Made by a program: the position numbers and the translations under genes | Source: Candidatus Hydrogenedentota bacterium | Lineage (GTDB): Bacteria; Hydrogenedentota; Hydrogenedentia; Hydrogenedentales; JAEUWI01 | NCBI GenBank assembly: GCA_016791475.1 | Contig: JAEUWI010000008.1 | Coordinates: 62,001 to 126,000, forward strand | Length of the DNA stretch: 64,000 nucleotides | Reading direction: 5' to 3' | In this document: in pieces, positions 43,072-52,484 of the stretch | Numbering within the stretch: position 1 is the stretch's first letter | Layout of the letters: each line of letters starts with the position of its first letter | The notes under the pieces: model-generated | What the model saw: only the letters and a program-made list of their open reading frames with translations | Database searches by the model: none | What the model was told of the DNA's origin: nothing

Positions 43072-45786
43072 CTATTCCCTCCGCAACACAGGATAGGGCA
43101 CGTCGTAGCCCTTCACCGAATGCCACAGGACGCGGTTAAACAATCCTTCGTCGGCTTCGTCGATGTCGTCGAGGGGCATTTTCATGGACTGCTTCGCGTA
43201 GTGGCGCTGCAGGCCGCGGGTGGCGGAGACGGGCGGGTTCATTTCGTCCAGGGGGATGGTGTTGGGGCGCACGGTGTAGGGCGTGAGGTCGGGGGACTGG
43301 TTGAAGCAATCGGTCATGGGGTTGGCCGCGAGGGTGAGCTGGTTGACCGGGTCGAGGCCGAGGATCAGCTCCATCGTGCGGAGCATGCTGCTCTGGTTGT
43401 AGTGCTTGCTGACGACCTGGCCGCGCCTGGTGTAGGGGCTGATGCACAGCGCCACGGTGCGGTGGCCGTCCACATGGTCCAGCCCCGCCTGGGGATCGTC
43501 TTCCACCACGAAGATGACCGACTCGGGCCAGTAGGAACTGTGGGTGATGGCGTCCACGATCTGGCCCAGGGCCAGGTCGTTGTCCGCCACACAGGCACGG
43601 GGCGTGGGCATGTCTTCGCGTGTGCCGGAGGTGTGGTCGTTGGGCAGAAGCATGGTGATGAAATTGGGCAGGTTGCCCGCCTTCTCGAACTCCGCGAATT
43701 CCTTCAGGAAGATCTTTGCGCGGTACACGTCCTGCACCTTGCCGGGGAAACCGATGAAATCGGGACAAAGGTACTGCTGCACGCGCGGGATGTGGGCCGA
43801 GGCTTCGATCTTGATCGCGTCGCCGCCGTTCTTGTATTGCTCATAGATCTGCGCCCAGGTGGCGTCGCTGGGTGTGATCGTCGCCTTCACCATCTCACCG
43901 TAGTTGCGGAAGGTGAGTCCCTTCGCCAGGACCTGATCCCAGATGAAGCCGGAGGAGGCGTAGGCCAGGGCGTCATCGCCGTCGTAGGGATAGCTGCGCG
44001 TGAAACCGCCGAACTGCTTCTCGATATAGTCGGTGACATAGCCCTCGGCGACCCACTGGTGGCCGTCGGCGCTCAGCACGCCGTTGCAATAGAAATTGTC
44101 CAGCAGCACAAACTCTTCCGCGAGCGCATGGTGGTTCGGCGTGACTTCGCGCGGAAAATGGCACAGGTTCGGGTCGCCTTTGCCCTGGGGCAGATCGCCG
44201 AAGACCTGATCGTAGGTGCGGTTTTCCTTGATGATGTAGAACACATGCTTGAAGGGCGATACCTCGCCGGGCCGCGTGGGCACGGGCGTCTCGCGCGTGC
44301 CGGGGCGCTTGTCGCCGAGCTCGGCTTCAATGAGGGGGAGGCGCATGTTCTCCGCGACGCGCAGGGTATAGTCCGCGAGTTCTTCGCGACCCGGTACGGG
44401 GATGAAGGATACACTCCCCAGGTGCGAGTGGGAATTCAGGTAGGTGCCGGGAGGAACCTCGCCACCCTGATAGTCTTTCAGGCGCTTAGCGACTACTTCC
44501 GATTCTTCAAAGCGCGAGCCGACGCCTTTGGTGTTGGCCACATAGAGCTGGTTCGAGGCGGCGTCGAAGGCGAGCGCGCCGGGGTACCAGCCCGTGGGGA
44601 TGAGACCCTGCACCGCGCCGTCCTTCGTGCTCATGACCGCGATGCAGTTGTTTCCACCGAGGGCCGCGTAGAGCGTCTTGCCATCGGCCGACACGGCGAG
44701 GGCGTTTGGCGCGCTGCCGAAGGGCAGGGTCGCCTTGGGCTTCGCGATCCATGTGTCCGCCACGGCAAGAGATTCCGGCGTAACGGCCGCCGCGTTCAGC
44801 ACTGAAATCGTGTCGCTGTTCGCATTGGCCACATAGAGCTTGCCGCCGTCGGGCGATAAGGCCATGCCGCTGGGGTGGAGGCCCACGGGCACGTCGAAAC
44901 TCGTCCAGCCCCGCGCTTCATTCATCGGCGTCACGTGGGTATCCATCTCCGCCACCACCTCGGCGCTGGTGCCGTCCTTCACTTTTACCGCGGCCACCTG
45001 CTGAAGCTGGATGACGGTGATGCTGCCCGTGTTGGCAATGCCGCGCTCGTCGATGGCGACCGGGGTGCCGGAGGAGTCGGAAGTGGGCACGCCTTCACCG
45101 GGACGGCTCCCGCCCCAGTTGGTGACGAAGGCAAAATCACGCTGAATCTTGATGTCGAAGGGCGCGACGCCCACGGAAATTTCTTCCACGACTTTTGCCG
45201 TGGCAATATCAATCACGCCGATGGTGTTGTTGCGACTGAGACAGACGAAGGCCAGTCCACGCTTTTCATCGAGGGCGATGCCGCCCGGCGCGCAGTCGCC
45301 CTTACCCCCCGGTCCCGGCAGCTCAACTTCCAGATCCCAGGCATAGGCGCCGCCTTCCTGCCGCGACGCGCGGTGTAGGTAGCGCTTCGACGAGGTCACC
45401 CAGAAAGAGCTTCCATCGCCATTCCACACGAGGCCGTTGAAACTGCTGCCGTCGCGCGGCAGGGGCATGGTCTGGAGGATCGCCCGCGTCCCCGCGTCGA
45501 TGAGGATCACGTCGGCCTTACCCTTGACCGCCAGCACGGGCGCGGCGGGGTGGCGCACGATGTTCACCGGACGACCGGGAAAGAGAATCGTCTCGCCGGC
45601 GGGATCGATGAGCTGGGTCGTGGGGACCACATAGGTCCCGTCGCCATTCGGCCCGACCACGGCCTGCTCGAGGAAGTCCGTGGGACTTTCGGAGACGAAG
45701 TCCTCGCCTTCATCTTCGTGTTCGGGGGTGGTCACGCAACCCGCGACCGACAATGCCAGGAACGGCAACAAATAAATCCAGCGCAT
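43072..45786 (-). CDS. lipoprotein with beta-propeller and phosphoesterase domains
   Basis: 904 residues. A lipoprotein signal (RWIYLLPFLALSVAGC) is followed by a YVTN-type propeller over roughly 60-450 (GLAFVCLSRNNTIGVIDIAT; GGKLYVANANSDTISVLNAA). The C-terminal domain is a phosphoesterase of the phospholipase C/acid phosphatase group (FYIIKENRTYDQVFGDLPQG, DGHQWVAEGYVTDYIEKQFG, VVEDDPQAGLDHVDGHRTVA). The mature protein should be anchored facing the periplasm or outside. The ATG at 45786 follows GGAGGAG. The likely role is release of phosphate or head groups; the substrate is unknown. Confidence 0.9.
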   Translation of the reverse strand: MRWIYLLPFLALSVAGCVTTPEHEDEGEDFVSESPTDFLEQAVVGPNGDGTYVVPTTQLIDPAGETILFPGRPVNIVRHPAAPVLAVKGKADVILIDAGTRAILQTMPLPRDGSSFNGLVWNGDGSSFWVTSSKRYLHRASRQEGGAYAWDLEVELPGPGGKGDCAPGGIALDEKRGLAFVCLSRNNTIGVIDIATAKVVEEISVGVAPFDIKIQRDFAFVTNWGGSRPGEGVPTSDSSGTPVAIDERGIANTGSITVIQLQQVAAVKVKDGTSAEVVAEMDTHVTPMNEARGWTSFDVPVGLHPSGMALSPDGGKLYVANANSDTISVLNAAAVTPESLAVADTWIAKPKATLPFGSAPNALAVSADGKTLYAALGGNNCIAVMSTKDGAVQGLIPTGWYPGALAFDAASNQLYVANTKGVGSRFEESEVVAKRLKDYQGGEVPPGTYLNSHSHLGSVSFIPVPGREELADYTLRVAENMRLPLIEAELGDKRPGTRETPVPTRPGEVSPFKHVFYIIKENRTYDQVFGDLPQGKGDPNLCHFPREVTPNHHALAEEFVLLDNFYCNGVLSADGHQWVAEGYVTDYIEKQFGGFTRSYPYDGDDALAYASSGFIWDQVLAKGLTFRNYGEMVKATITPSDATWAQIYEQYKNGGDAIKIEASAHIPRVQQYLCPDFIGFPGKVQDVYRAKIFLKEFAEFEKAGNLPNFITMLLPNDHTSGTREDMPTPRACVADNDLALGQIVDAITHSSYWPESVIFVVEDDPQAGLDHVDGHRTVALCISPYTRRGQVVSKHYNQSSMLRTMELILGLDPVNQLTLAANPMTDCFNQSPDLTPYTVRPNTIPLDEMNPPVSATRGLQRHYAKQSMKMPLDDIDEADEGLFNRVLWHSVKGYDVPYPVLRRE

Positions 45787-45953
45787 GGAACTCTCCTCCA
45801 GGATTGGTTTGGGAGAAACTATAGCACAGATCAGCGGGACCGTCCCGTGTAGTTGGGGCATCTTCACAATCTCAACTGTAATCCCAGTACTTGTGCTACT
45901 ATGAAAATAGTTGAGGCGCAAGGACTATTTGATTCGCGCCTGGAGGAAGTATC

Positions 45954-46529
45954 GTGAAATCAAGTCTGGATTTCTATGAGGGGCAAACTTTTTCTTCATC
46001 TTATCGGGGGCTTCATTTCGTACAACTCAACCGATACATGGCGTTGTTGTCAGTCCTGATCATCGTACTGCTTACCAATATTATCGAGCAGCATGAAGTT
46101 GACCGAGCCGACTCGCTCTTCTTTGCGGTTGGGTTATTTCTTGTCTTTTTCCTCTTCCGGGGCCGTACGACGCGCGAAGTGTTCCGTTCGACCGTTACGG
46201 TTGTCGCGGGCGGCCTTGACGTTGAAGATGGGGACGACGTGGCGCAGGTACCCTGGCCGGAACTACTGTACATCCGTATCGACCGTTCCGCATCGGGGCA
46301 CCGGCGTAAATTCTACATCCGTGCGCGCGGAGGCAGGCTGTTCACCTTGCTGGACCCGGAGCAGGGCGAGCATTTTGAGGCCTGGGCGGTGGAGGTGGCG
46401 CAGTCTGCCGGCGTCAAAGTCAGGATTCTAAGTCGCTTCTATTTGAATGGTGAGCCACTGTGGACCTTTCTGTCTTGCTGTCTCCTGCTGGTGGTCTTGC
46501 ACGCAACGAGCTTTTTCGGATTTTTTTGA
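45954..46529 (+). CDS. membrane protein of a locally repeated PH-like family (paralogue 1)
   Basis: 191 residues. Membrane helices lie at about 29-45 and 53-68, a soluble beta-rich PH-like part at 75-165 (STVTVVAGGLDVEDGDDVAQ, then VPWPELLYIRIDR) and a terminal helix (TFLSCCLLLVVLHATSFFGF). The GTG at 45954 has GGAGG upstream. The layout and motifs match the genes at 48682 (197 residues) and 62275 (truncated). The function is unknown. A hairpin at 46534-46552 follows. Confidence 0.8.
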   Translation: MKSSLDFYEGQTFSSSYRGLHFVQLNRYMALLSVLIIVLLTNIIEQHEVDRADSLFFAVGLFLVFFLFRGRTTREVFRSTVTVVAGGLDVEDGDDVAQVPWPELLYIRIDRSASGHRRKFYIRARGGRLFTLLDPEQGEHFEAWAVEVAQSAGVKVRILSRFYLNGEPLWTFLSCCLLLVVLHATSFFGFF

Positions 46530-46533
46530 GGGC

Positions 46534-46552
46534 GGGCAAACAAGATTTGCCC
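46534..46552 (+). terminator. possible terminator hairpin
   Basis: GGGCAAA and TTTGCCC pair around CAAGA, 5 nt after the stop of the PH-like gene. No T-run follows, so the assignment is weak. The next 220 bp before the GH127-like gene end hold the CACCCACAAGC hairpin repeat (46607-46642) and no gene. Confidence 0.4.
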
Positions 46553-46606
46553 TTGGCACAACGGACCGGGCACGAAGGGACTCAAACTCGTCTCATGCCT
46601 TGGTCT

Positions 46607-46642
46607 CATCACCCACAAGCTCCCCCGCTTGAGGGTGGCACC
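46607..46642. repeat. second copy of the CACCCACAAGC/GCTTGAGGGTG hairpin repeat
   Basis: TCACCCACAAGCTCCC is followed by CCGCTTGAGGGTGGCACC; the two halves pair as CACCC..AAGC with GCTT..GGGTG. The copy at 42957-43004 has a 15-nt GC-rich insert in the loop. Confidence 0.7.
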
Positions 46643-46773
46643 CGTGGTTCACTTTGCTGGCTCAAAAGCGTGGGACAGTCCCATTCGACGACTACCGTCA
46701 GGTGATCAATCGCAGGTGTACGTCGTGGGGCCGTTCGAATTCGCCGTGTGCCCTGCTGGACAGTCCCATAGGG

Positions 46774-48609
46774 TCACCATTTTACCAACAGCGGCGCGAT
46801 ATAGCGCTCGACTTCCTTCATCGGTGCGGCGGTCGCGCTCAGGTTTGCACGCTGGTAGAGCGGAAAGCCGAGTCCTTCGTCGCGCGGGGAAATATCTACC
46901 AGGGTATTGCCGCGAAACTTCATCGTGAGTTGCTTCGGCTGCTCGTCCGCCACCCAGTTGGGACCGGGGTCGGTGGATTCTTTCCAGAACTCCGTCTGGC
47001 GCCATTTGAGCGTGTACTGCTCCGTTGTTTCCACGACGGGGAAGGTGATCACGATCTCGTCGCCCGCCTTCAGTCCACCAAAGACCAGGCGCCCGCCGAT
47101 CGCACCGGGCTTCACCGCTGCGCCATTTACGGTGCAGGTCACCGCGCCATCGTTCACCCAGCCGGGCATGCGCAGGGCGACGGTCGACGCCTGCTTGTTG
47201 CGGATGACCACGCGCCCTTCGTAGGGCAGGTAGCTGTCGATATCGAGCCAGGGCGAGGCGCGGTTGAGCAGCAGGTTCACGTGGGCCGTGCCGTCCTTGA
47301 AGCGCACGATGGAATCCCACGCGGCGTACATCGCGGGGGTGCAGTTGCCCGTGCAGCAGATCGTGTAGAGAAAAGATAGTTCGGGGATCAGCGTCGGGTG
47401 GGTGCTGTCGGAAAGGAAGACGCCCACATTGCGCTCGGCAATATTGACGTTGCTTTCTCCGGTTGGATCATAGGGACCGGTGGTCGTGTCGTTCTTGCCG
47501 CGGCCTGCCGGCATGGTATCGATGGCCTGCTGCAGCTTCGCACCATCGGTAATCTGCAATTCCGCGAGGTGATTGCGAATGTAGCCGTCCGCGTCGTCCC
47601 AGTAATCTCCGACACCCAGCTCGCTTAGCTTCAAGGCCAGGTACGTCATGTCGCCCGTGGTGCAACCCTCGCCGAAAAGGCCAATGCGGGCGATGCCGAA
47701 GGTGCGCATGTATTCATAGCCCTCGCGCACGAAGGTTTTCAGTTTCGCGTCGTTCGTGGCTTCGGCCTGCCACAGCAAGCCCATGAGCGCCTGGGTATAG
47801 GAATGATGGTGGCCGGTGAATTGCGCGTGCTCCGCATCCACCACCACCTTCGGCGCGGCCTCGGCCCGCCAGAGCTTTGGCTCCAGCAGGAAGCTGCCGA
47901 TCTTGCCCGCGAACGCGGTGTAGGCCGGATCCCCGCCATGATCGCTCCAGCGCACGAGGGGGCGAATCGCGCAGCCGTGGATAAAGGCCTGGAGCCAGGT
48001 GCCGAAAACGCCCAGGGCCGTCTCGCGCTCATCGGGTACATCGTCGTAATACCAGGCCCTGCCCTCGGCCTGCTGTGCAATCGTGATGTGCTCCTGCGCC
48101 ATTTTGTCGATGATCGCCTTCAACTCGGGATTTGGATCAAGTTGGTAGAGGGCCATGAGGGCCAGCATCGCGCGGGACACGGGCGTGGGCGCGGCGGGGT
48201 TGATGATCATCCAGTGCGACGCCAGCATGCCCTCGAAAGTCTTCGCGTCCACCTCCGCGTTTTCCACACTGCCGCACATCAGCCGCGCCATCACCAGGCT
48301 CTCGGCGATCTTGCCCCAGTTCGGCGGACCGCCCGGCATGTCGGAGAGGTAGGCCGGGTTGCCGTTGAAGTAGGTGTGGCCATAGGGCGCGTAGCCCGCC
48401 TCCACATTGAGGAAGGAGGTCAGCCCATGCACCGCCAGCCGTCCGCGCTCGGCGAGGTCCAACGTGTCGGGCACGGTGGCGGTATAGCGCTCGCCGGTGG
48501 GGAGAAGCTTTTCCGCGCGAATGGGGCCGGGACTCGTCTCACCGAACGCGACAGGCGCGAAGCAGATCAAGGCGCTCAGTTGGATAATGCATAGGGGCAA
48601 TTTAATCAA
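46774..48609 (-). CDS. secreted GH127-like (DUF1680) glycosidase
   Basis: About 611 residues with a signal peptide (KLPLCIIQLSALICFAPVAF). The (alpha/alpha)6 barrel shows HHHSYTQALMGLLWQAEATN and, near 415, CCTGNC, matching the Cys-rich metal and active-site region of GH127 beta-L-arabinofuranosidases. A beta-sandwich C-terminus follows (VVIRNKQASTVALRMPGWVN). The TTG at 48609 with GAGGTGG upstream starts at the signal peptide; the frame is open to a GTG at 48642. Hydrolysis of an arabinose-containing or similar glycan outside the cytoplasm is likely. Confidence 0.83.
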   Translation of the reverse strand: MIKLPLCIIQLSALICFAPVAFGETSPGPIRAEKLLPTGERYTATVPDTLDLAERGRLAVHGLTSFLNVEAGYAPYGHTYFNGNPAYLSDMPGGPPNWGKIAESLVMARLMCGSVENAEVDAKTFEGMLASHWMIINPAAPTPVSRAMLALMALYQLDPNPELKAIIDKMAQEHITIAQQAEGRAWYYDDVPDERETALGVFGTWLQAFIHGCAIRPLVRWSDHGGDPAYTAFAGKIGSFLLEPKLWRAEAAPKVVVDAEHAQFTGHHHSYTQALMGLLWQAEATNDAKLKTFVREGYEYMRTFGIARIGLFGEGCTTGDMTYLALKLSELGVGDYWDDADGYIRNHLAELQITDGAKLQQAIDTMPAGRGKNDTTTGPYDPTGESNVNIAERNVGVFLSDSTHPTLIPELSFLYTICCTGNCTPAMYAAWDSIVRFKDGTAHVNLLLNRASPWLDIDSYLPYEGRVVIRNKQASTVALRMPGWVNDGAVTCTVNGAAVKPGAIGGRLVFGGLKAGDEIVITFPVVETTEQYTLKWRQTEFWKESTDPGPNWVADEQPKQLTMKFRGNTLVDISPRDEGLGFPLYQRANLSATAAPMKEVERYIAPLLVKW

Positions 48610-48681
48610 GGGCCACCTCACTTCTCCTGCGAACTTTGCCACTCAAAGGGCACTTTAAATTGCACTGATGTAGAAGTACAC

Positions 48682-49275
48682 CTAAAAACCATTGGTGATA
48701 AACAGCCCGCTAATAAGACCACCGACAAGAAGTGTTAGCAGGAAAGTCGAAATTGGCTCAAGTGTCAGGTACCACGACACGCGGCACTCCACCGGCACGC
48801 CTTCAAGGGCCGCGAATTCCGTGGCCCACCATTCCAACACTTGGCCATTCTTGGGACTTACAAGGGTATAAATAGTCCCGTGCGCATCCCATATCCGAAT
48901 AATCCGATGCCGCCCCATCCAACTGCGCGCGATATCTATTCGGCGCAGCGAGGCAACAGGCACCGTTATGTTTTTAGCAAATCCGACTAAGTTCACCTGA
49001 TCGCCATTGACCGTCATCCGCGTACGCAGCCTGGTCGGCGGAAAAAAGTGATAGATCATCAGCACGATGAACAAGTAACCGACGATGATCGACATGCAAA
49101 AATTGAGTTCTTCTGTCGTTCTCGATCCCCCATTGGTAGCCTGCCTGATGAGGCACACCAACAGGAAGGAGCCATATACCTGCGCCCGCATACAGTAGAG
49201 TCGGGTACCGTTGGCGGTTGTTGTGAACGTGTGTCCCTCGATTTCACCGCTTACAGTTTCCAAATTGCCTCCCAC
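48682..49275 (-). CDS. membrane protein of a locally repeated PH-like family (paralogue 2)
   Basis: 197 residues. It starts NLETVSGEIEGHTFTTTANG, then has two membrane helices (~30-75), a PH-like soluble domain (RMTVNGDQVNLVGFAKNITV, then PVASLRRIDIARSW) and a terminal hydrophobic helix (ISTFLLTLLVGGLISGLFIT). The same order is found in the gene at 45954. The GTG at 49275 has CGGAG about 9 nt upstream and is taken as the start. The function is unknown. It follows no obvious operon partner. Confidence 0.8.
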   Translation of the reverse strand: MGGNLETVSGEIEGHTFTTTANGTRLYCMRAQVYGSFLLVCLIRQATNGGSRTTEELNFCMSIIVGYLFIVLMIYHFFPPTRLRTRMTVNGDQVNLVGFAKNITVPVASLRRIDIARSWMGRHRIIRIWDAHGTIYTLVSPKNGQVLEWWATEFAALEGVPVECRVSWYLTLEPISTFLLTLLVGGLISGLFITNGF

Positions 49276-49463
49276 ATATTGAGACTCCGCCTCATGCGAC
49301 TTCGCACCCGCATAGTGTGCGTGGAATCGCTTTAAGAAAACAACGGCGGGCCAAAAATTTGGCAGAGGTTTATAATACTTGCTTTTTTTAAGTAAAACTG
49401 AATAAAATATCAGGTATGTATCGATTGCGATGCAGTGGCCCTCGACCGGAGGAGGCAGGCCCC

Positions 49464-50495
49464 ATGAGCGGCAGCATACAGCCCAACGAACAAGCGAACT
49501 TCTTGCTTTACAATGATGAAAGCGGAAACGTCAGCGTTGAGGTGTTCCTGAATGGCGAGACTGTCTGGCTGACACAGCGGGCAATTGGCGAACTGTTTGG
49601 AGCCGAGCGCAGCGTCATCACGAAGCACTTGCGCAACATATTCAAGGACAGCGAATTGGTTGAGGATTCAGTATGTGCAATTTTTGCACATACTGCCGCC
49701 GACGGCAAAACATACAATACCAAGTACTACAACCTGGACGCCATTATCTCCGTTGGCTACCGCGTTAACTCCAGGCAGGCCACACAGTTCCGCATCTGGG
49801 CCACGCGCACGTTGAAGGAATTTCTGATTAAGGGCTTCGCGCTGGACGATGAGCGGCTGAAGCAGGGGAAGCGGCTTTTCGGCAAGGACTATTTCGACGA
49901 GCTCCTGGAACGGATACGGGAAATCCGCGCCAGCGAGCGACGCTTCTACCAGAAAATCACCGACATCTACGCCCTCTCCTCGGACTACAATAAGGACCTG
50001 CCCGAGACAAAGGAGTTCTTTGCCTCCGTTCAGAACAAGCTTCACTGGGCCATCACGAGCAAGACTGCAGCCGAACTCATCTATGATTCCGCCGACGCCG
50101 ACACGATTCATATGGGCTTGACCACCTGGAAGCACGCACCGAAGGGGAAGATCCTGAAATCGGACGTGGCCACCGCCAAGAATTACTTGAGTGAGGCCCA
50201 CGTACGAGAATTGAATCAAATCGTATCGGCCTATCTCGACCTGGCGGAAAACCGCGCGCGGCGGCAGATCTTAATGCGAATGGAGGACTGGGCGAGTTTC
50301 TTGAACGGCTTTCTCGAATTGTCCAACTACCCCATTCTTCAGGACCGAGGCCGAATCAGCGCCGAGGAGGCCAAATTGAAGGCCGAACAGGAATACGAGA
50401 CCTACCGCGTCAAACAAGATCGCGATTATATTTCAGATTTCGACCGGGAAGTCCGGCGTATCCAAGGAAAGCCCACTGATTCTGCTCGCGATTAA
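49464..50495 (+). CDS. rhuM: RhuM family protein
   Basis: 343 residues. The N-terminal half has the RhuM/antirepressor-like domain (VSVEVFLNGETVWLTQRAIG, LFGAERSVITKHLRNIF, TYNTKYYNLDAIISVGYRVN). The rest is helical (LHWAITSKTAAELIYDSADA). RhuM proteins are linked to Salmonella pathogenicity islands and accessory regions; the biochemical function is not settled. The ATG at 49464 follows GGAGGAGG. A perfect 27-nt palindrome lies in codons 69-77 (49669-49695). Confidence 0.88.
   Translation: MSGSIQPNEQANFLLYNDESGNVSVEVFLNGETVWLTQRAIGELFGAERSVITKHLRNIFKDSELVEDSVCAIFAHTAADGKTYNTKYYNLDAIISVGYRVNSRQATQFRIWATRTLKEFLIKGFALDDERLKQGKRLFGKDYFDELLERIREIRASERRFYQKITDIYALSSDYNKDLPETKEFFASVQNKLHWAITSKTAAELIYDSADADTIHMGLTTWKHAPKGKILKSDVATAKNYLSEAHVRELNQIVSAYLDLAENRARRQILMRMEDWASFLNGFLELSNYPILQDRGRISAEEAKLKAEQEYETYRVKQDRDYISDFDREVRRIQGKPTDSARD
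49669..49695. repeat. palindrome inside the rhuM coding region
   Basis: 12-nt arms CAGTATGTGCAA and TTGCACATACTG around TTT, perfectly complementary, read in frame as SVCAIFAHTA. Confidence 0.9.
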
Positions 50496-50677
50496 TAATG
50501 AAGTCAACAAGCAACCTGCGAGGATTGCTCGGTAGTTCAAGCAAACCCCCCTTCAGAATCCAGACCCACCTCTCCTCCTCCTCCCCCATTGCCTCCACCC
50601 CCCAAATCTCCTATACTCTTCCGATTGCCGACCCCAACTCGGCCGGCCAACATCCCAAGTGGAGAGGAGACCCGATC

Positions 50678-51997
50678 ATGACGTTATCCCGCAGAAGATT
50701 TCTGGGCAGTGTGGGCGTGGCCGCCGCTGCGTCGTACATCATTCCGTCCACGGCCATGGGGGCCGATGGCGCCACGGCCCCGAGCAACCGCATCAACATC
50801 GGCGTGGTCGGCACGGGCAGCCAGGCCGGCGGCCTCATGGAAAATGCCATCAAACACGCCAACGTGCGTATTGTCGCATTGTGCGACGTGGATCAGATGC
50901 GTCTGGCCGAGGCAAAGACGAAGATAGACGGCTTTTACGGCGACACCGCCTGCGCCACGCACCACGATTTCCGGGAACTCCTCGCGCGGCCCGATATCGA
51001 CGCCGTCATCGTGGCCACGCCGGATCACTGGCACGCCCTGGTATGCATTGAAGCGGCCAGGCGCGGAAAAGATATTTACTGCGAGAAGCCCCTCACCTGG
51101 TCCCTCGGCGAAGGCCGGGCCGTGGTGAAGGCGGTGCAGGACAACAAGCGCATCTTCCAGGTGGGCAGCATGCAGCGCTCCAATCCGACCTTCAAGCAGG
51201 GCTGCGCCCTCGTTCGCAATGGCTATATTGGCGATATCAAACAGATCTACGTCTCCCTGCCCGACTTCGACAAGGCCCTGTGGGTCGACCAGTGGCCCGC
51301 CCCGCCCGCCACGCTGGACTACGAGATGTGGGTCGGCCCGGCGGAGTGGGCGCCCTACCACGAAAAACGCAATCACTGGGACTGGCGCTGGTGGATGGGT
51401 TTTGGTGGCGGTCAGATGATGGACTGGATCGGCCACCACGGCGACATCGCCTACATGGCGATGGACTGGGATCACACCGGTCCGAAGCATGTGGAAGGCA
51501 TCCGCTGGGAGGCCCCGGCCGCGCGCAACAACCTCTATGACGCCCCCGCGCGCTACTGGTTCAATTGCGAATACAAGGGCGGCACGACCCTCACCGTGGC
51601 CAATGCGAAGGACATGCCGTCCCAGTGGCCCAGCCCCGGGAGCCTGGGGACACTTTTCGAAGGCACCCGCGGCCGCTGGCTCTGGGTCGACCGCAGCGGC
51701 ATCAAGGCCAGCGACCCCAAGCTGCTCGAAATGACGCCCGCCAAAGGCGATTTCCAGTTCCGCGAAGAAAAGAACCACATGACCGACTGGCTCAACTGCA
51801 TTGTCAGCCGCGAAGAAACCATCGCCCCCGTCAACGCCGGCCACCGATCCGCCTCCATCGGCCACCTGGGCAAGATCGCCTGCATGCTCGGCGGCTCCTT
51901 CAAGTGGGATCCAAAGACGGAGACCATCACCGACAACCCGGCCCTCAACGGCATGTTGACCCGGAAGTATCGTGGCGACTGGAAGCTGGAAGCGTAG
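50678..51997 (+). CDS. Tat-exported Gfo/Idh/MocA family oxidoreductase
   Basis: 439 residues. A twin-arginine signal (TLSRRRFLGSVGVAAAASYI) precedes the Rossmann fold (GVVGTGSQAGG, ~40-50), IVATPDHWHALVCIEAARRG and CEKPLTW. The substrate domain includes GGGQMMDWIGHHGDIAYMAM. It is probably a periplasmic NAD(P)-dependent dehydrogenase or epimerase of a sugar-like compound. The ATG at 50678 follows GGAGAGGAG; the open frame above it is non-family. It is about 30-35% similar by eye to the gene at 40276. A GC hairpin follows at 52014. Confidence 0.92.
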   Translation: MTLSRRRFLGSVGVAAAASYIIPSTAMGADGATAPSNRINIGVVGTGSQAGGLMENAIKHANVRIVALCDVDQMRLAEAKTKIDGFYGDTACATHHDFRELLARPDIDAVIVATPDHWHALVCIEAARRGKDIYCEKPLTWSLGEGRAVVKAVQDNKRIFQVGSMQRSNPTFKQGCALVRNGYIGDIKQIYVSLPDFDKALWVDQWPAPPATLDYEMWVGPAEWAPYHEKRNHWDWRWWMGFGGGQMMDWIGHHGDIAYMAMDWDHTGPKHVEGIRWEAPAARNNLYDAPARYWFNCEYKGGTTLTVANAKDMPSQWPSPGSLGTLFEGTRGRWLWVDRSGIKASDPKLLEMTPAKGDFQFREEKNHMTDWLNCIVSREETIAPVNAGHRSASIGHLGKIACMLGGSFKWDPKTETITDNPALNGMLTRKYRGDWKLEA

Positions 51998-52484
51998 GAT
52001 TGTGAACAGAAGCGCCGCCTCCGGAGATCGGAGGCGGCTCGGTATTCACGACGTGATCCAGTTGGGCAACGACCTGTCGCTCAATTGCGCAGCAGACTGC
52101 TTCGCAATCGATAGAGAACTGCGCAAGAGAAACCGTAGCGGCACCATGGCAGCCACACCCCAGAAGCCCGCAAATTCCTATGAAGCAATACCTTACGCCC
52201 GAAATCCCCTCCAAGAGATGTCGTCGCGCCCCGTCTATCAACTGTTCAGGGCAATCGCACTGGAACGCCTCTTAATTGCTTATAAGGCTGGTGAAAATCT
52301 GGAGAGGGGGCAATCCCGCCCACTTTCTTCATTTTGTGCAACCGCGTTGCACTACACGGGCGCTGGAAAGCCCTCGCTCCATACGCCCGAACTCCCTGAT
52401 TCTTGATTCCATTCCCCTGATCAACTGTCAACGGTCAAGTGAATTAAGTTATGCTATGCGCCGGAAAACTTCTGGAGACTTTGC
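51998..52484. other. intergenic region with hairpins, no gene seen
   Basis: 487 bp. A strong stem GCCGCCTCC/GGAGGCGGC at 52014-52038 is a possible terminator for the oxidoreductase but has no T-run. Hairpins GTGCAACCGCGTTGCAC (52336-52352) and CGGGCGCT-GGAA-AGCCCTCG (52357-52376) are divergent copies of those at 40204-40246. The remaining 300 bp show no coding signal. Confidence 0.55.

Noticed and set aside
42808-44805. 665-codon plus-strand frame over the phosphoesterase gene
   Set aside because: Antisense of a lipoprotein with propeller and phosphoesterase motifs and a good ribosome-binding site.
49464-50495. RhuM as evidence of a prophage
   Set aside because: Its N-terminal domain resembles phage antirepressors, but no integrase, capsid, terminase or lysis gene is present nearby.
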